A DNA stretch of 64,000 bases. Origin: Sulfurihydrogenibium sp. YO3AOP1. GTDB lineage: Bacteria > Aquificota > Aquificia > Aquificales > Hydrogenothermaceae. The stretch lies in the NCBI RefSeq assembly GCF_000020325.1, contig NC_010730.1, positions 1,774,443-1,838,442 on the forward strand. The letters run 5' to 3'. The position numbers and the translations under genes are program-made. The stretch's first letter is position 1, and every line of letters begins with the position of its first letter. Below, in pieces: positions 24,583 through 34,574 of the stretch. The notes below the pieces were generated by a model. It was not told the DNA's origin and made no database searches. It worked only from the letters and a program-made list of their open reading frames with translations.

Positions 24583-26316
24583 ATGCAGGAAAATCCTGAA
24601 AAAAAGCGTGTCTTTTTAGTCTTAAGAAGGATGGTGGATTTAGGCGTTATACCTCTTGAAAATGTAAGAGGAAATCCAGACGTAGACCCAAAAAAATCTT
24701 TTGTAGAAGTTCTTGTAGCTCTAATAAAAAAAGGAAAAGCTGATGAAAATAAAGTGAAAGAATTTTTCGTAAAAAATTTATCTTTTAAACCTTTTGACCC
24801 TAAAACACATAAAGTTAATCTTACTAAAGAAGTTTTAGAGAAATTTCCTGTGTCTTTAATAGAAAAAAAATACGTTGTTCCATTTGAATATTCTGAAGGA
24901 GTATTAAAAGTAGCTGTATTAGACCCAACAGACAGAGAAATTTTTACTCAAATTAAATTTTCCACAAATGTTAAAACCGTAGAAACATATATCGCTACTC
25001 TTTCAGAAATAGAGGAGCTTAAAAAAGTAGTTGTTCCTTTATTTCCTGCCAAAAAACTTTTGGACGAAATAGATCTAAATGCTGACGTGCAGACTGAAGA
25101 AGAGCAAAAAGAATCATCCTTTGAAGAATTATCAAAAGAAGCACAAGATAGCCCAGTTGTAAAAGCTGTAAATGCAATCATAGCTGAAGCTATAAACTTA
25201 GGTGCTTCGGACATTCATATAGAACCTATGGAAAAAGAACTAAAAATCAGATTTAGAGTTGATGGTATATTGAGAACTTATAAAAGTTGGCCCGCACATA
25301 TTAAAGATGCAATTGCTGCAAGGATAAAGATACTTGCAAATTTAGATATTTCAGAAAAAAGACTTCCACAAGACGGTAGGATTAGATTTAGAGTAAATAA
25401 TAGAAAATACGATTTAAGGATTTCTACTCTTCCAACAGTTTATGGAGAAAAAATTGTTATGCGCCTTCAAGATGCAGAAAGTTATTTAAATGTAAAACTT
25501 GAAAATTTAGGATTTGAAGAAGATGACCTTAAAATTGTAAGAGAAGCTATATATTCCCCATGGGGAATGGTTCTTGTTACAGGTCCAACAGGCTCTGGTA
25601 AAACTACTACTTTATACTCTGCACTGATGGAGAGAAACACAGATGATGTTAACATAATGACAGTAGAAGACCCTGTTGAAGTATCAATTCCAGGTATTAA
25701 TCAAGTTCAGGTAAAAGAAGAGATAGGGCTTACTTTTGCGGCAGCTCTAAGAGCATTTTTAAGACAAGACCCAGATATAATTTTAGTTGGTGAGATAAGG
25801 GATAGAGAAACTGCTGAAATAGCAGTAAAGGCAGCATTGACAGGACACTTAGTATTTTCTACTCTACATACGAACGATGCCCCATCAACTATAACAAGAT
25901 TGGTAGACATAGGGGTTGATAAATTTTTAGTTTCTACAGCAGTCCATACAATAATTGCTCAAAGGCTTATTAGAAAATTATGCAATAATTGTAAAGAGCC
26001 TGCCAATTATACTCCTGAAGTTTTAAAAACTTTTGGATTTTCGGATGAGGATATACAAACGGGGCAATTTTTTGTTCATCATCCAAAAGGTTGTGATAAA
26101 TGTAACGGAACAGGATATAAAGGAAGAACCGCAGTTCATGAAATCCTAAAATTGGACGAAAATATAAGAAAGGCTATAAACGAAGGTAAAACAGCTGACG
26201 AATTGAAAGAAATAGCAATAAAAACTGGAATGAGAACTTTGTATAAAGACGGATTAATAAAAATGAAAAAAGGCTTAACAGATATAGCAGAGATAGAGAG
26301 AGTGTTAATGAAGTGA
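24583..26316 (+). CDS. pilB: Type IV pilus assembly ATPase PilB
   Basis: Cytoplasmic extension motor of the type IV pilus (GspE family), 577 aa. The N-terminal MshEN-like domain covers about 1-150. Walker A GPTGSGKTTTLYS is near 333, the Asp box EDPVEVSIPGINQVQV near 362, Walker B PDIILVGEIRDRETAE near 398 and the His box LVFSTLHTNDA near 425. A C-terminal zinc site is formed by CNNC (near 467) and CDKC (near 505). It starts a pilB-pilT-pilC-mnmA run. Pilin genes are not in the window. Confidence 0.96.
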   Translation: MQENPEKKRVFLVLRRMVDLGVIPLENVRGNPDVDPKKSFVEVLVALIKKGKADENKVKEFFVKNLSFKPFDPKTHKVNLTKEVLEKFPVSLIEKKYVVPFEYSEGVLKVAVLDPTDREIFTQIKFSTNVKTVETYIATLSEIEELKKVVVPLFPAKKLLDEIDLNADVQTEEEQKESSFEELSKEAQDSPVVKAVNAIIAEAINLGASDIHIEPMEKELKIRFRVDGILRTYKSWPAHIKDAIAARIKILANLDISEKRLPQDGRIRFRVNNRKYDLRISTLPTVYGEKIVMRLQDAESYLNVKLENLGFEEDDLKIVREAIYSPWGMVLVTGPTGSGKTTTLYSALMERNTDDVNIMTVEDPVEVSIPGINQVQVKEEIGLTFAAALRAFLRQDPDIILVGEIRDRETAEIAVKAALTGHLVFSTLHTNDAPSTITRLVDIGVDKFLVSTAVHTIIAQRLIRKLCNNCKEPANYTPEVLKTFGFSDEDIQTGQFFVHHPKGCDKCNGTGYKGRTAVHEILKLDENIRKAINEGKTADELKEIAIKTGMRTLYKDGLIKMKKGLTDIAEIERVLMK

Positions 26317-26410
26317 GAAAGTGAGAAAGTGAGTAGGTGAAGTTGGTTTTAACATAAATTATTTAACATCATCCACTTATTCACTTATTCACTTTCTCAC
26401 TTACTCACTC
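26317..26410. repeat. Long inverted GTGAGAA/TTCTCAC repeat between pilB and pilT
   Basis: After the pilB stop, GAAAGTGAGAAAGTGAG then TAGGTGAAG is answered 45 bases later by CCACTTATTCACTTATTC, then ACTTTCTCACTTACTC. The arms can form a long imperfect hairpin inside the pil operon mRNA, ending just before the pilT ribosome site (GAAGGAGG, 26413-26420). It could attenuate or uncouple pilT from pilB, or simply be two opposed copies of the dispersed GTGAGAA repeat. Confidence 0.6.
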
Positions 26411-26426
26411 TCCGAAGGAGGTAAAA

Positions 26427-27515
26427 ATGGAAGAAATTAAATCTTTTAGAATTGATGAAATAGCAAGAGAAGCTGTTGATAGAAATGCCACCGACATACA
26501 TATTACGGCAGGAGTTCCACCTATAATAAGGGTAGATGGTAGATTGATTCCATTAATCGGATATCCACCAATGACACCAAAGGATACTCAAGAATTTATA
26601 TATTCATTTATGAATGAAAAACAGAAGAAGACTTTTGAAGAAAAGAAAGAACTTGATTTTTCTTTTGGAATAAAAGGCATTGGAAGGTTTAGGGTAAATG
26701 TATTTTATCAAAGAGGCACAGTGGCAGCTGCACTGAGAAGAATTCCATATGAAATTAAACCAATGGAAGAATTAGGTTTAATACCTAAGGTTAGAGACTT
26801 GTGTCATCTTTCTATGGGACTAGTTCTTGTTACTGGTCCAACTGGTTCAGGTAAAACTACAACCTTAGCATCCATGATAGATTATATAAACGCAAACTTT
26901 CCTCACCATATAATAACTATCGAGGACCCTATAGAATATATATACCAACATAAAAAATCCGTCATAGCACAAAGAGAATTAGGAACTGATACAGATTCTT
27001 TTGCTCTTGCATTAAAATATGCTTTAAGGGAAGACCCGGACGTTATACTTGTCGGTGAAATGAGAGATTTAGAAACTATAAGGGCAGCATTGACTGCAGC
27101 AGAAACTGGTCACTTAGTATTTGGAACATTACATACAAACACGGCTGTTCAAACTATCAACAGAATAATAAACGTATTCCCTATGGAAGAACAAGATCAA
27201 GTAAGAACAGAATTAAGCTTTGTTCTTCAAGGTGTTATATCTCAAAGACTTTTACCTAAAATTGGTGGTGGAAGAGTTCTTATTCATGAAGTCATGATTC
27301 CAAATATTGCAATAAGAAACTTGATTAGAGAAAATAAAGTTCATCAAATTTATGGTCTAATGCAAACAGGTCAGGCAGAGAGTGGTATGCAAACAATGAA
27401 TCAATCAATAATAAAAGCATTGCAAAGAAAGCTAATAACCGTCGAGGATGCATTTAGAATTTCTCCAGATCCTGAAGAATTAAAAAGAATGATATCAACT
27501 TTTGGAGTTAAGTGA
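26427..27515 (+). CDS. pilT: Type IV pilus retraction ATPase PilT
   Basis: Retraction motor for twitching motility, 362 aa. Walker A GPTGSGKTTTLASM is near 136. The Asp box IEDPIEYIYQHKKS, Walker B PDVILVGEMRDLETIRAAL and the His box HLVFGTLHTNTA follow. The PilT-specific AIRNLIRE motif is present (about 291-298), which separates it from PilB. It has a strong ribosome site (AAGGAGG) and overlaps pilC by 4 bases. Confidence 0.97.
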   Translation: MEEIKSFRIDEIAREAVDRNATDIHITAGVPPIIRVDGRLIPLIGYPPMTPKDTQEFIYSFMNEKQKKTFEEKKELDFSFGIKGIGRFRVNVFYQRGTVAAALRRIPYEIKPMEELGLIPKVRDLCHLSMGLVLVTGPTGSGKTTTLASMIDYINANFPHHIITIEDPIEYIYQHKKSVIAQRELGTDTDSFALALKYALREDPDVILVGEMRDLETIRAALTAAETGHLVFGTLHTNTAVQTINRIINVFPMEEQDQVRTELSFVLQGVISQRLLPKIGGGRVLIHEVMIPNIAIRNLIRENKVHQIYGLMQTGQAESGMQTMNQSIIKALQRKLITVEDAFRISPDPEELKRMISTFGVK

Positions 27516-28735
27516 TGGGAGAATTTCAATTTGACGCAAGAGACAAATACGGAATAAGAAAAACCGGAGTTATAGAAGCTAATTCAACAGAAGAGGCAGA
27601 AGAAATCTTAAAAAAACAAGGTTTTAGTAGTGTTAGCATAAAGACTAAATCTTTAAAAGAAAAGCAAAAATTAAAAGGTAAAAGTACAACCATCCTTAAA
27701 AAGAAAGTAAAAGAAGAAGATTTGGCTATATTCGCAAGGCAGCTTGGAGCAATGATTGGTGCAGGTATTGGTATAGCTCAAGCTTTAGAAATACTCTCGG
27801 AGCAGATGCCAAATCCAACTTTAAAGGAAGCATTAATAAATGTAAAAGACGATGTTATTACAGGAATGTCTTTGTCAAAATCTATGCAAAAGCACCCAAA
27901 AGTATTTCCACCGTTTTTAATAAACCTAATTGCTGCAGCAGAAGAATCTGGTAAGCTTGATGAAATCTTAAAAAGAGCAACTATTTACTATGAAAAGTTG
28001 GCTGCAATAAGAAGAAAGATAATAAGTGCATCTTGGTATCCAGCAGCAGTAGTAATAATAGCAACAGTAATTGTCTTAGGACTACTAACTTTTGTAGTTC
28101 CAACTTTTGCAGAGATATATGCAAGCTTTGGTGGAGAATTGCCACTTTTAACCCAAATTTTGATAAATATAAGTAATAGTCTTAAAGAAAATATTCTGTA
28201 TGTAATAGGTTTTTTTGTCATTTTCGTAATTATGAATAGACTAATTTACAAAACATATAATGGGAAGAAATTCTATCATAAATTATTTTTAAAAATTCCA
28301 TTAATTGGAAAAATACTTCACAAAGGAGCTTTAGCTAAATTTGCAAGAACATTCGCAACACTTATAAATGGTGGCGTTCCTATTTTAAGGTCGGTTGAAA
28401 TAGCCTCTACTACTGTTGGTAATGTATTAATTGAAGAATCTTTACAAAAAACCAAAGATGAAATAGAAAAAGGTAAACCTATTGCTGGATCTCTTGACAA
28501 AAAATACTTTCCACCTATGTTTATAGCTATGGCGGCAGTAGGTGAAAACACAGGTAGATTAGATGAGATGCTTGATACAATAGCCAATTTTTACGAAGAC
28601 GAAGTAGATAGAGAAGTTGATGCGCTTATTTCTACTTTAGAGCCTTTACTGATGGTATTCATTGGTGGAATTGTTGGATTTATTTTAATCGCATTATACT
28701 TACCAATCTTCAAAATGGGTGAACTCATTAAATAA
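27512..28735 (+). CDS. pilC: Type IV pilus inner-membrane platform protein PilC
   Basis: GspF-family platform protein, 407 aa, that couples the motors to pilin. It has two T2SSF domains (about 75-195 and 275-400), each beginning with a helical block (FARQLGAMIGAGIGIAQALEIL and FARTFATLINGGVPILRSVEIA). Three hydrophobic segments lie near 172-195, 228-246 and 375-398. It overlaps pilT and is followed directly by mnmA, whose ATG begins at the last base of the pilC stop. Confidence 0.95.
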   Translation: MMGEFQFDARDKYGIRKTGVIEANSTEEAEEILKKQGFSSVSIKTKSLKEKQKLKGKSTTILKKKVKEEDLAIFARQLGAMIGAGIGIAQALEILSEQMPNPTLKEALINVKDDVITGMSLSKSMQKHPKVFPPFLINLIAAAEESGKLDEILKRATIYYEKLAAIRRKIISASWYPAAVVIIATVIVLGLLTFVVPTFAEIYASFGGELPLLTQILINISNSLKENILYVIGFFVIFVIMNRLIYKTYNGKKFYHKLFLKIPLIGKILHKGALAKFARTFATLINGGVPILRSVEIASTTVGNVLIEESLQKTKDEIEKGKPIAGSLDKKYFPPMFIAMAAVGENTGRLDEMLDTIANFYEDEVDREVDALISTLEPLLMVFIGGIVGFILIALYLPIFKMGELIK

Positions 28736-29793
28736 TGAAAAAAATTGTTGTTGGTTTAAGCGGTGGGGTAGACAGCTCTACCGCTGCATTTCTTTTAAAA
28801 AAACAAGGTTACGAAGTTGTTGGCATTAGCTTAAAATTTACAGACATAGATTCCTGTGAGCTTGACACGCAAGTATGCTGTTCTGATAAAGATATTTTAG
28901 ATGCAAAAAAAGTCGCTGAATTTTTAGAAATTCCTCATTATGTAATCAATTGGAAGGATATTTTTGAGAAAAAAGTAATCAATTATTTTATAGAAGTCTA
29001 TCAATCTGGCTTGACACCAAACCCTTGTAGTATCTGTAATAAAGAGGTAAAAACTGGGCTTTTTGCAAAATATATTAAAAGCTTAGGTTTTGATTACTTA
29101 GCAACAGGTCATTACATAAGAACAGATATTCAGGATGGTATTAAAGTTTTAAAAAGAGGTATAGATAAAAATAAAGATCAATCGTATTTTATGGCTTTAG
29201 TAGAGAAAGAAGTAGTTGATACTTTGACATTTCCGCTTGGCAATTTAACAAAAGAAGAAGTTAGAAAAATAGCACAGGAAAATAGAATACCTGTTAGTCA
29301 AAAAGAAGAAAGCTTTGAAATTTGCTTTACAAAAGGCAAATCTCCGGAAGAATATTTTAAAACATTGAATATAAAAACTAATGAAGGAGAAATAGTTCAT
29401 ATTTCCGGAAAAGTTTTAGGCAGGCATAAAGGCATAGAGAGTTATACTATCGGACAAAGAAGAGGTTTAAATATTGCATGGAAAGAGCCTTTATATGTAA
29501 TAGAAAAGGATGCGCTTAAAAATAAAATAGTAGTGGGTGAAAAAGATTATTTACTTACAAATAAAGTCGTTGCTAAGGATTTTAACTTTTTAGTGCCATT
29601 TGAAAAATGGAAAAAAATAGAAGTTCAAGGAAGGTATAAGCAAAAACCTATAAAAGCCAAGGAATATCATTTGGACAGAGAAAACTTAACTGTAATTTTT
29701 GAAGAGAAGGTGCCAAAGTTTGCACCCGGTCAAATATTAGCTGTTTATGATGGTGATACTTTACTTGGTGGCGGGATTATTTCAAGAAGTTAG
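28735..29793 (+). CDS. mnmA: tRNA-specific 2-thiouridylase MnmA
   Basis: Inserts sulfur at U34 of tRNA-Lys, -Glu and -Gln, using ATP and a persulfide. It is 352 aa. The PP-loop SGGVDSS is at 9-15. The catalytic cysteines are in NPCSICN (about 97-103) and EICF (near 196-199). The GHYIR and DQSYFM motifs and the C-terminal beta-barrel (about 205-352) are typical. It lies at the end of the pilus operon, overlapping the pilC stop, although its function is unrelated. Confidence 0.96.
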   Translation: MKKIVVGLSGGVDSSTAAFLLKKQGYEVVGISLKFTDIDSCELDTQVCCSDKDILDAKKVAEFLEIPHYVINWKDIFEKKVINYFIEVYQSGLTPNPCSICNKEVKTGLFAKYIKSLGFDYLATGHYIRTDIQDGIKVLKRGIDKNKDQSYFMALVEKEVVDTLTFPLGNLTKEEVRKIAQENRIPVSQKEESFEICFTKGKSPEEYFKTLNIKTNEGEIVHISGKVLGRHKGIESYTIGQRRGLNIAWKEPLYVIEKDALKNKIVVGEKDYLLTNKVVAKDFNFLVPFEKWKKIEVQGRYKQKPIKAKEYHLDRENLTVIFEEKVPKFAPGQILAVYDGDTLLGGGIISRS

Positions 29794-30121
29794 AGATATA
29801 CTATACGTCGGATGAGAAATTCAATAAAAGTAGGGAGAGTGTTATAAAATTTTTGTAAGCTTACCTTTATTCGTCATTCTGAGGACTTTAGTCCGAGGAA
29901 TCTCTTTTTTTGATTTTTTTGAAAAGAAAAACAGCAGATTCTTCGCTGACGCTCAGAATGACACTATTCGGAAGTTCTTTGTCATCCTGAGGCTGTAAGC
30001 CGAAGGATCTCCTCTTTAAATTCTATAAAATCACTAATTTATCACTTAAGGTATAATACTATTTTTACTTTTTTACTCTCTCATCTTTCCATATCTCACT
30101 TACCAATTTCGTTATTTATTC
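29794..30121. repeat. Intergenic repeat region between mnmA and the efflux operon
   Basis: No gene is visible. A degenerate MITE end (GTGTTATAAAATTTTTGTAAGCTTACC) is at 29839-29866. Three hairpin units follow, at about 29877-29902, 29938-29959 and 29985-30009. The last is followed by a ~60-base tail (AAATTCTATAAAATCACTAA and on to GGTATAATA) that also occurs at 41611-41660 and, decayed, at 36262-36325. The region therefore contains at least two repeat families fused together. Confidence 0.65.
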
Positions 30122-30145
30122 AAAAAAGGGGGTAAAAGACCCCCT
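30122..30145 (-). terminator. Rho-independent terminator of the efflux operon
   Basis: On the minus strand, 11 bases after the RND gene stop, AGGGGGT-CTTTT-ACCCCCT forms a 7-bp GC-rich stem that runs directly into TTTTTT. This is the clearest intrinsic terminator in the window. Confidence 0.9.
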
Positions 30146-30156
30146 AAACTATATAA

Positions 30157-33100
30157 TTAGCATTCTTCTTTTTTAGCGTCAATTGGAACTGCTGGGCAAA
30201 GGTGTAATTTTCTTTCTTCCCCAACTATCATGTAATAAAGCACTGGTACGACCACAAGAGTTAATAAAGTTGACGCAATTGTACCAAATATTAATGCAAT
30301 TGCAAGACCATTAAAGATTGGGTCAAAGATGATGACAAACGCACCAACAACTATTGCCGCAGCTGTAAGTAAAATTGGTCTTGTCCTTACTATTCCAGCT
30401 TCTAATAATGCTTCTTCTAAAGATAATCCTTCCTTTAATTTCTGCTCTGCAAATTCTACTAAAAGAATTGAGTTTCTTAAAATTATTCCAGCTAATGCAA
30501 TAAATCCTATCATTGATGTAGCTGTAAAGAATGCTCCCATTAAAAAGTGTCCTGGTACAATACCAACTAATGTAAATGGTATTGGAGACATTATGACTGC
30601 AGGCATTTTGAAAGATTTAAACCAACCAACTAATAAAATGTATAAAACTACAATAGCAACTCCAAATGCTATACCCATATCTCTGAATGTTTCGTAGGTT
30701 ACTTGCCATTCTCCGTCCCATTTTACATAGTATCTATCAGTCAATTCTGGCTGATGAGTTAATAATTCTTCTACACCTTTTCCATCAGGAGTTTTAATAT
30801 TTTTAATTTTGTCCCAAAGGTCAAGGATTGGGTAAACTGGGCTGCCAAGTTTATCGTTAACGTTTGCTATCACATAAACAACCGGTTGTAGATTCTTTCT
30901 GTAAATATCATGTTCTGTAGTTGCAGGTTTAACGGTTACTAAAGCATTAAGCGGTATTCCTCCCATAGGAGTAGGTATTTTCATAGATAAAATATCCTCA
31001 ATGCTTCCTCTGTATTTTTCATCTAATCTAACAACTATGGAGACAGGATGCAAATCATCTGATGAATGGATCAATCCTACTTTATGTCCTGCCAAAGCAA
31101 TTCTAACTGTTTTTACGATGACATCTTCCGATAATCCATATCTTTTTGCTTTTTCCCTATCTATATCTATTTGAAATTCTCTTTGTAGATAGTTATCATA
31201 GATTCCAACGTCTATAATGCCGGGCGTATTTTCAAATATTTTCTTGATTTGATTAGCTACTTCAAGCTGTCCTTTATGGTCTGGTCCATAAACTTCTGCA
31301 ACTATTGGAGATAATACCGGTGGTCCGGGTGGTGGTTCTACTACTGCTACATATTTAGCTCCGTTAGCTTTTGCAATTTTTGCTACTTCATCTCTAATTC
31401 TTTCTGCTATCTCGTGAGATTGTGCTTTTCTATCGTATTTGCCAATAAGATTAATATGTACTTGTGCTAAATTTGGAGCTTCTCTTAAGTAATAGTGTCT
31501 TACTAAACCGTTAAAGTCGAATGGTGCCGGTTGACCTACATAGATGACATAATTTTTCACTTCGTTAGTGTTTTTAATATAATCTGCTATCTGTTTTGCT
31601 ACTCTATATGTTTCTTGTAGAGGTGTTCCCTCCGGCATGTCTAATACAACTTGCAATTCACTTTTGTTGTCATATGGTAGCATTTTTACAAGAACTGCTC
31701 TACTTACAAGGAGTAATACTGATACAACCAATAGCATTCCTGCAAAGCCGAGGAAAATCCATCTTTTAGCTCTGCTATTAAAAAGCGGCATATAGATTTT
31801 GTTAAATAATCTTACCAAGAAGCCTGCTCTTGCTTCATCTTCTCTTTCTAAAGCTTCTGGGCTTTCATGTGCTTCATCATGCTTTAGCCATCTAACGGCT
31901 AAGTAAGGAGTTAAGATAAATGCCAAAAGCATTGAGAAAAACATTGCAACAGATGAATTAATTGGTATTGGTCTCATGTATGGTCCCATAAGACCTGTAA
32001 CAAATGCCATTGGAAGAAGTGCAACAATAACAGCGAAAGTTGCTAATATAGTAGGGTTTCCAACTTCGTCAGTAGCTACCACTGCTGCATCTTCCATTGG
32101 AAGTTTTCTCATAGAAAACCATCTGTGAATGTTCTCAAGAACAACGATAGAGTTATCAACAAGGATACCAATAGAGAAAATGAGTGCGAAAAGTGTAACC
32201 CTGTTTAATGAGTATCCGTACATTTCACTTAAAAATAGTGCAATAGCAAGCGTAACCGGAATTGTTACAGCAACGATTAAAGATTCTCTAAATCCAAGAG
32301 TTACTGCAATCAAAAGAACTATAGAAAAAGTAGCTATAAGTAAGTGCTCTATTAGTTCGTTTGCTTTTTCTGATGCAGTTTCTCCATAGTTTCTTGTGAT
32401 TGTAAAGTTCACATCGGAAGGAATGATTTTACCTTTCATTTCGTTTAATTTTTCAATAACATTTTCAGCAACTACAACAGCATTGCTTCCTGTTTTTTTA
32501 GCTAATGCAATGGTTACTGCGTTTTCAACCGGTTTAGAAGCTTGATTTGAAGCTACGCCGTATCCAAACTGAACATAATTTTCTATCTCGCCTTCACCTT
32601 CTTCAACTTTTGCTATATCTTTAATTCTGATGGGTGCATTGTTATAAACTGCAACTACAACATTTTCAACATCTTCTTTTGACTTTAAAAACTGACCTGT
32701 TCTAACTTTATATCTGTAATTATCTTTATCAAACTCTCCTGATGGAAGAGAAAAGTTTGCATTTTGAAGAGCCTGAACTACCTGCGGAAGCATAATGTTA
32801 TAGGCGTTTAATTTTGCAGGGTCAAAAAGAATATCTATTTCTTTTGGTTTTGAACCTATGATTGTAGTCTCTGATATATTTGGAAGCTGTTTTATTTCAT
32901 CTTCTACAACTTCCGCTATTCTCCTCAAATCATAAGAAGAGTATTTATCACTGTGTAATGTAATTGATAAGATAGGCACATCATCAATAGATTTTGGTTT
33001 TATAATAGGCTGCAATGCCCCTTCAGGCATTCTATAATAGTTAGACATTACTTTGCTGTATAGTTTTACTAAGCTATCTTCTGGATTTGCTCCTACTTTA

Positions 33101-33402
33101 AATCTAACTGTTACTATACCAAAACCATCTCCCGCATAAGAATAAACATACTCAACATCCGGAATCTCCCACATTAATTTTTCAAGTGGTTTTGTAATAA
33201 GATTGTTAACTGTATCTGATTTGGCTCCTGGATATGGAACCATAATATCAATCATTGGAACTACAATCTGTGGCTCTTCATCCCTTGATGTTGTAAATAC
33301 TGCAAAAAATCCAAGGAGTAAAGAAGCCACTACCAAAAGCGGCGTTAGCTTAGAGTTTATAAAATACTTAGCAATTCTGCCGGCAAGCCCTAAATTGTTC
33401 AT
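30157..33402 (-). CDS. RND efflux transporter, inner-membrane permease
   Basis: Proton-driven pump of the AcrB/MexB/CusA superfamily, 1081 aa. A first membrane segment is near 20-38; the porter domain repeats and two blocks of membrane helices follow (about 345-520 and 935-1060). ILVDNSIVVLENIHRWF (about 413-430) holds the acidic residues of the proton relay. The PYPGAKSDTVNNLITKPLEKLMWEIPDVEYVYSYAG start and the long periplasmic loops are standard. The C-terminus (LHLCPAVPIDAKKEEC) has two cysteines and is unusual. The substrate is unknown; the lack of a CusA-type methionine pattern argues weakly against copper. Confidence 0.92.
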   Translation of the reverse strand: MNNLGLAGRIAKYFINSKLTPLLVVASLLLGFFAVFTTSRDEEPQIVVPMIDIMVPYPGAKSDTVNNLITKPLEKLMWEIPDVEYVYSYAGDGFGIVTVRFKVGANPEDSLVKLYSKVMSNYYRMPEGALQPIIKPKSIDDVPILSITLHSDKYSSYDLRRIAEVVEDEIKQLPNISETTIIGSKPKEIDILFDPAKLNAYNIMLPQVVQALQNANFSLPSGEFDKDNYRYKVRTGQFLKSKEDVENVVVAVYNNAPIRIKDIAKVEEGEGEIENYVQFGYGVASNQASKPVENAVTIALAKKTGSNAVVVAENVIEKLNEMKGKIIPSDVNFTITRNYGETASEKANELIEHLLIATFSIVLLIAVTLGFRESLIVAVTIPVTLAIALFLSEMYGYSLNRVTLFALIFSIGILVDNSIVVLENIHRWFSMRKLPMEDAAVVATDEVGNPTILATFAVIVALLPMAFVTGLMGPYMRPIPINSSVAMFFSMLLAFILTPYLAVRWLKHDEAHESPEALEREDEARAGFLVRLFNKIYMPLFNSRAKRWIFLGFAGMLLVVSVLLLVSRAVLVKMLPYDNKSELQVVLDMPEGTPLQETYRVAKQIADYIKNTNEVKNYVIYVGQPAPFDFNGLVRHYYLREAPNLAQVHINLIGKYDRKAQSHEIAERIRDEVAKIAKANGAKYVAVVEPPPGPPVLSPIVAEVYGPDHKGQLEVANQIKKIFENTPGIIDVGIYDNYLQREFQIDIDREKAKRYGLSEDVIVKTVRIALAGHKVGLIHSSDDLHPVSIVVRLDEKYRGSIEDILSMKIPTPMGGIPLNALVTVKPATTEHDIYRKNLQPVVYVIANVNDKLGSPVYPILDLWDKIKNIKTPDGKGVEELLTHQPELTDRYYVKWDGEWQVTYETFRDMGIAFGVAIVVLYILLVGWFKSFKMPAVIMSPIPFTLVGIVPGHFLMGAFFTATSMIGFIALAGIILRNSILLVEFAEQKLKEGLSLEEALLEAGIVRTRPILLTAAAIVVGAFVIIFDPIFNGLAIALIFGTIASTLLTLVVVPVLYYMIVGEERKLHLCPAVPIDAKKEEC

Positions 33403-33405
33403 TCT

Positions 33406-34572
33406 TTATCCTCCTAACCTACATCCATCACAAGCTTTTTCTATGTTAGATTGGATAATTCTGTCTTTAGGTTTTAAACCAGAAAGAACTTCTACGTATT
33501 CTCCATAGTCTTCTCCAAGTTTAACGTAGGTTAGTCTGATTATATTATCTTTATCAACTGTATAAACTGCATTTAGCTGACCCCACTTAAACACGGCTGT
33601 TTTAGGAATAAGTATTTTTGGCTTTGTATCTATAGGTATTAATAATTTTCCGTACATACCTGTTGTGATATTTTCTGAGAAAGGAATGTCTAATTTAACT
33701 TTAAAGGTTCTGTTCATTGGGTCTATGTTTGAGTTTTTCTCAATAACTTTTCCTTTTACAACTTTACCATTTAAATCAATATCAAGCTCATCACCTTCTT
33801 TTACTTTATCAAGCAATGATTCATCAAGATTTGCTATAAACTGTAATTTTTTCTCTCCAATGATGAAAATCGGCATGCCGGGAGCTACCATATCTCCTTC
33901 ATCATTCATCTTCTTTAAAACATAACCATCAAAAGGTGCTTTAATAACTGTATATCCTTGCATAACATTAACTTGAGCTAATTTAGCTTTAACTTGTGAT
34001 TCTTTTGCTTTTAACTGACCTAATTTAGCATCTACTTGGTCAACCATAGATTTTGCAGCAATCATTTTTGTTTCTATTTCTTCAAGTTGTTGTTTTGAGA
34101 TAGCATTTTCTTGATAAAGATTTTTAAATCTTTCATAAGTCCTCTTTGCAAATTCATAGTTTTCAAGAGCTGCTTTTCTTGCTGCTAAAGCTTCTTCTCT
34201 TGCCTTAGAAAGCTCATCCAGTCCGGCTAAAGCTTCATTTTTTTGCTGTTTTATCTCAGAATCATCAAGAATAGCTAAAACCTGTCCGGCTTTTACATAG
34301 TCGCCTTCTTTAACATAGATTTTTAATATTTGACCCATCCATTTTGTAGCCACTTTTGCATTGTTATCAGCCGAAACCATACCGTCAGCTTTGTAACAAT
34401 TAGGGGCTTGTTTTTCTTCAACTGTTAAAACAGGTAGTCCACTGACAACTTTAACCTCTTTCTTTTCTCCCGGCTCAACCCTGTGAGATAAAAATCCTCC
34501 AAGCCATAAAATGAAGATAGCGATCGGTAAAACAAAAAAGAGTATAAACTTTACAGGTCCGCTCATTTTCAT
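33406..34572 (-). CDS. RND efflux periplasmic adaptor (membrane fusion protein)
   Basis: HlyD/AcrA-type adaptor, 388 aa, with an N-terminal membrane anchor (FILFFVLPIAIFILWLGGF). The lipoyl half-motifs are near 68-110 (KVATKWMGQILKIYVKEGDYVKAGQVLAILD) and near 205-235 (GYTVIKAPFDGYVLKKMNDEGDMVAPG). A coiled-coil hairpin lies between them at about 112-200 (QQKNEALAGLDELSKAREEALAARKAALENYEFAKRTYERFKNLYQENAISKQQLEEIETK). It links the permease to the TolC-like channel, and the three genes are separated by only 2-3 bases. Confidence 0.93.
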   Translation of the reverse strand: MKMSGPVKFILFFVLPIAIFILWLGGFLSHRVEPGEKKEVKVVSGLPVLTVEEKQAPNCYKADGMVSADNNAKVATKWMGQILKIYVKEGDYVKAGQVLAILDDSEIKQQKNEALAGLDELSKAREEALAARKAALENYEFAKRTYERFKNLYQENAISKQQLEEIETKMIAAKSMVDQVDAKLGQLKAKESQVKAKLAQVNVMQGYTVIKAPFDGYVLKKMNDEGDMVAPGMPIFIIGEKKLQFIANLDESLLDKVKEGDELDIDLNGKVVKGKVIEKNSNIDPMNRTFKVKLDIPFSENITTGMYGKLLIPIDTKPKILIPKTAVFKWGQLNAVYTVDKDNIIRLTYVKLGEDYGEYVEVLSGLKPKDRIIQSNIEKACDGCRLGG

Positions 34573-34574
34573 CT

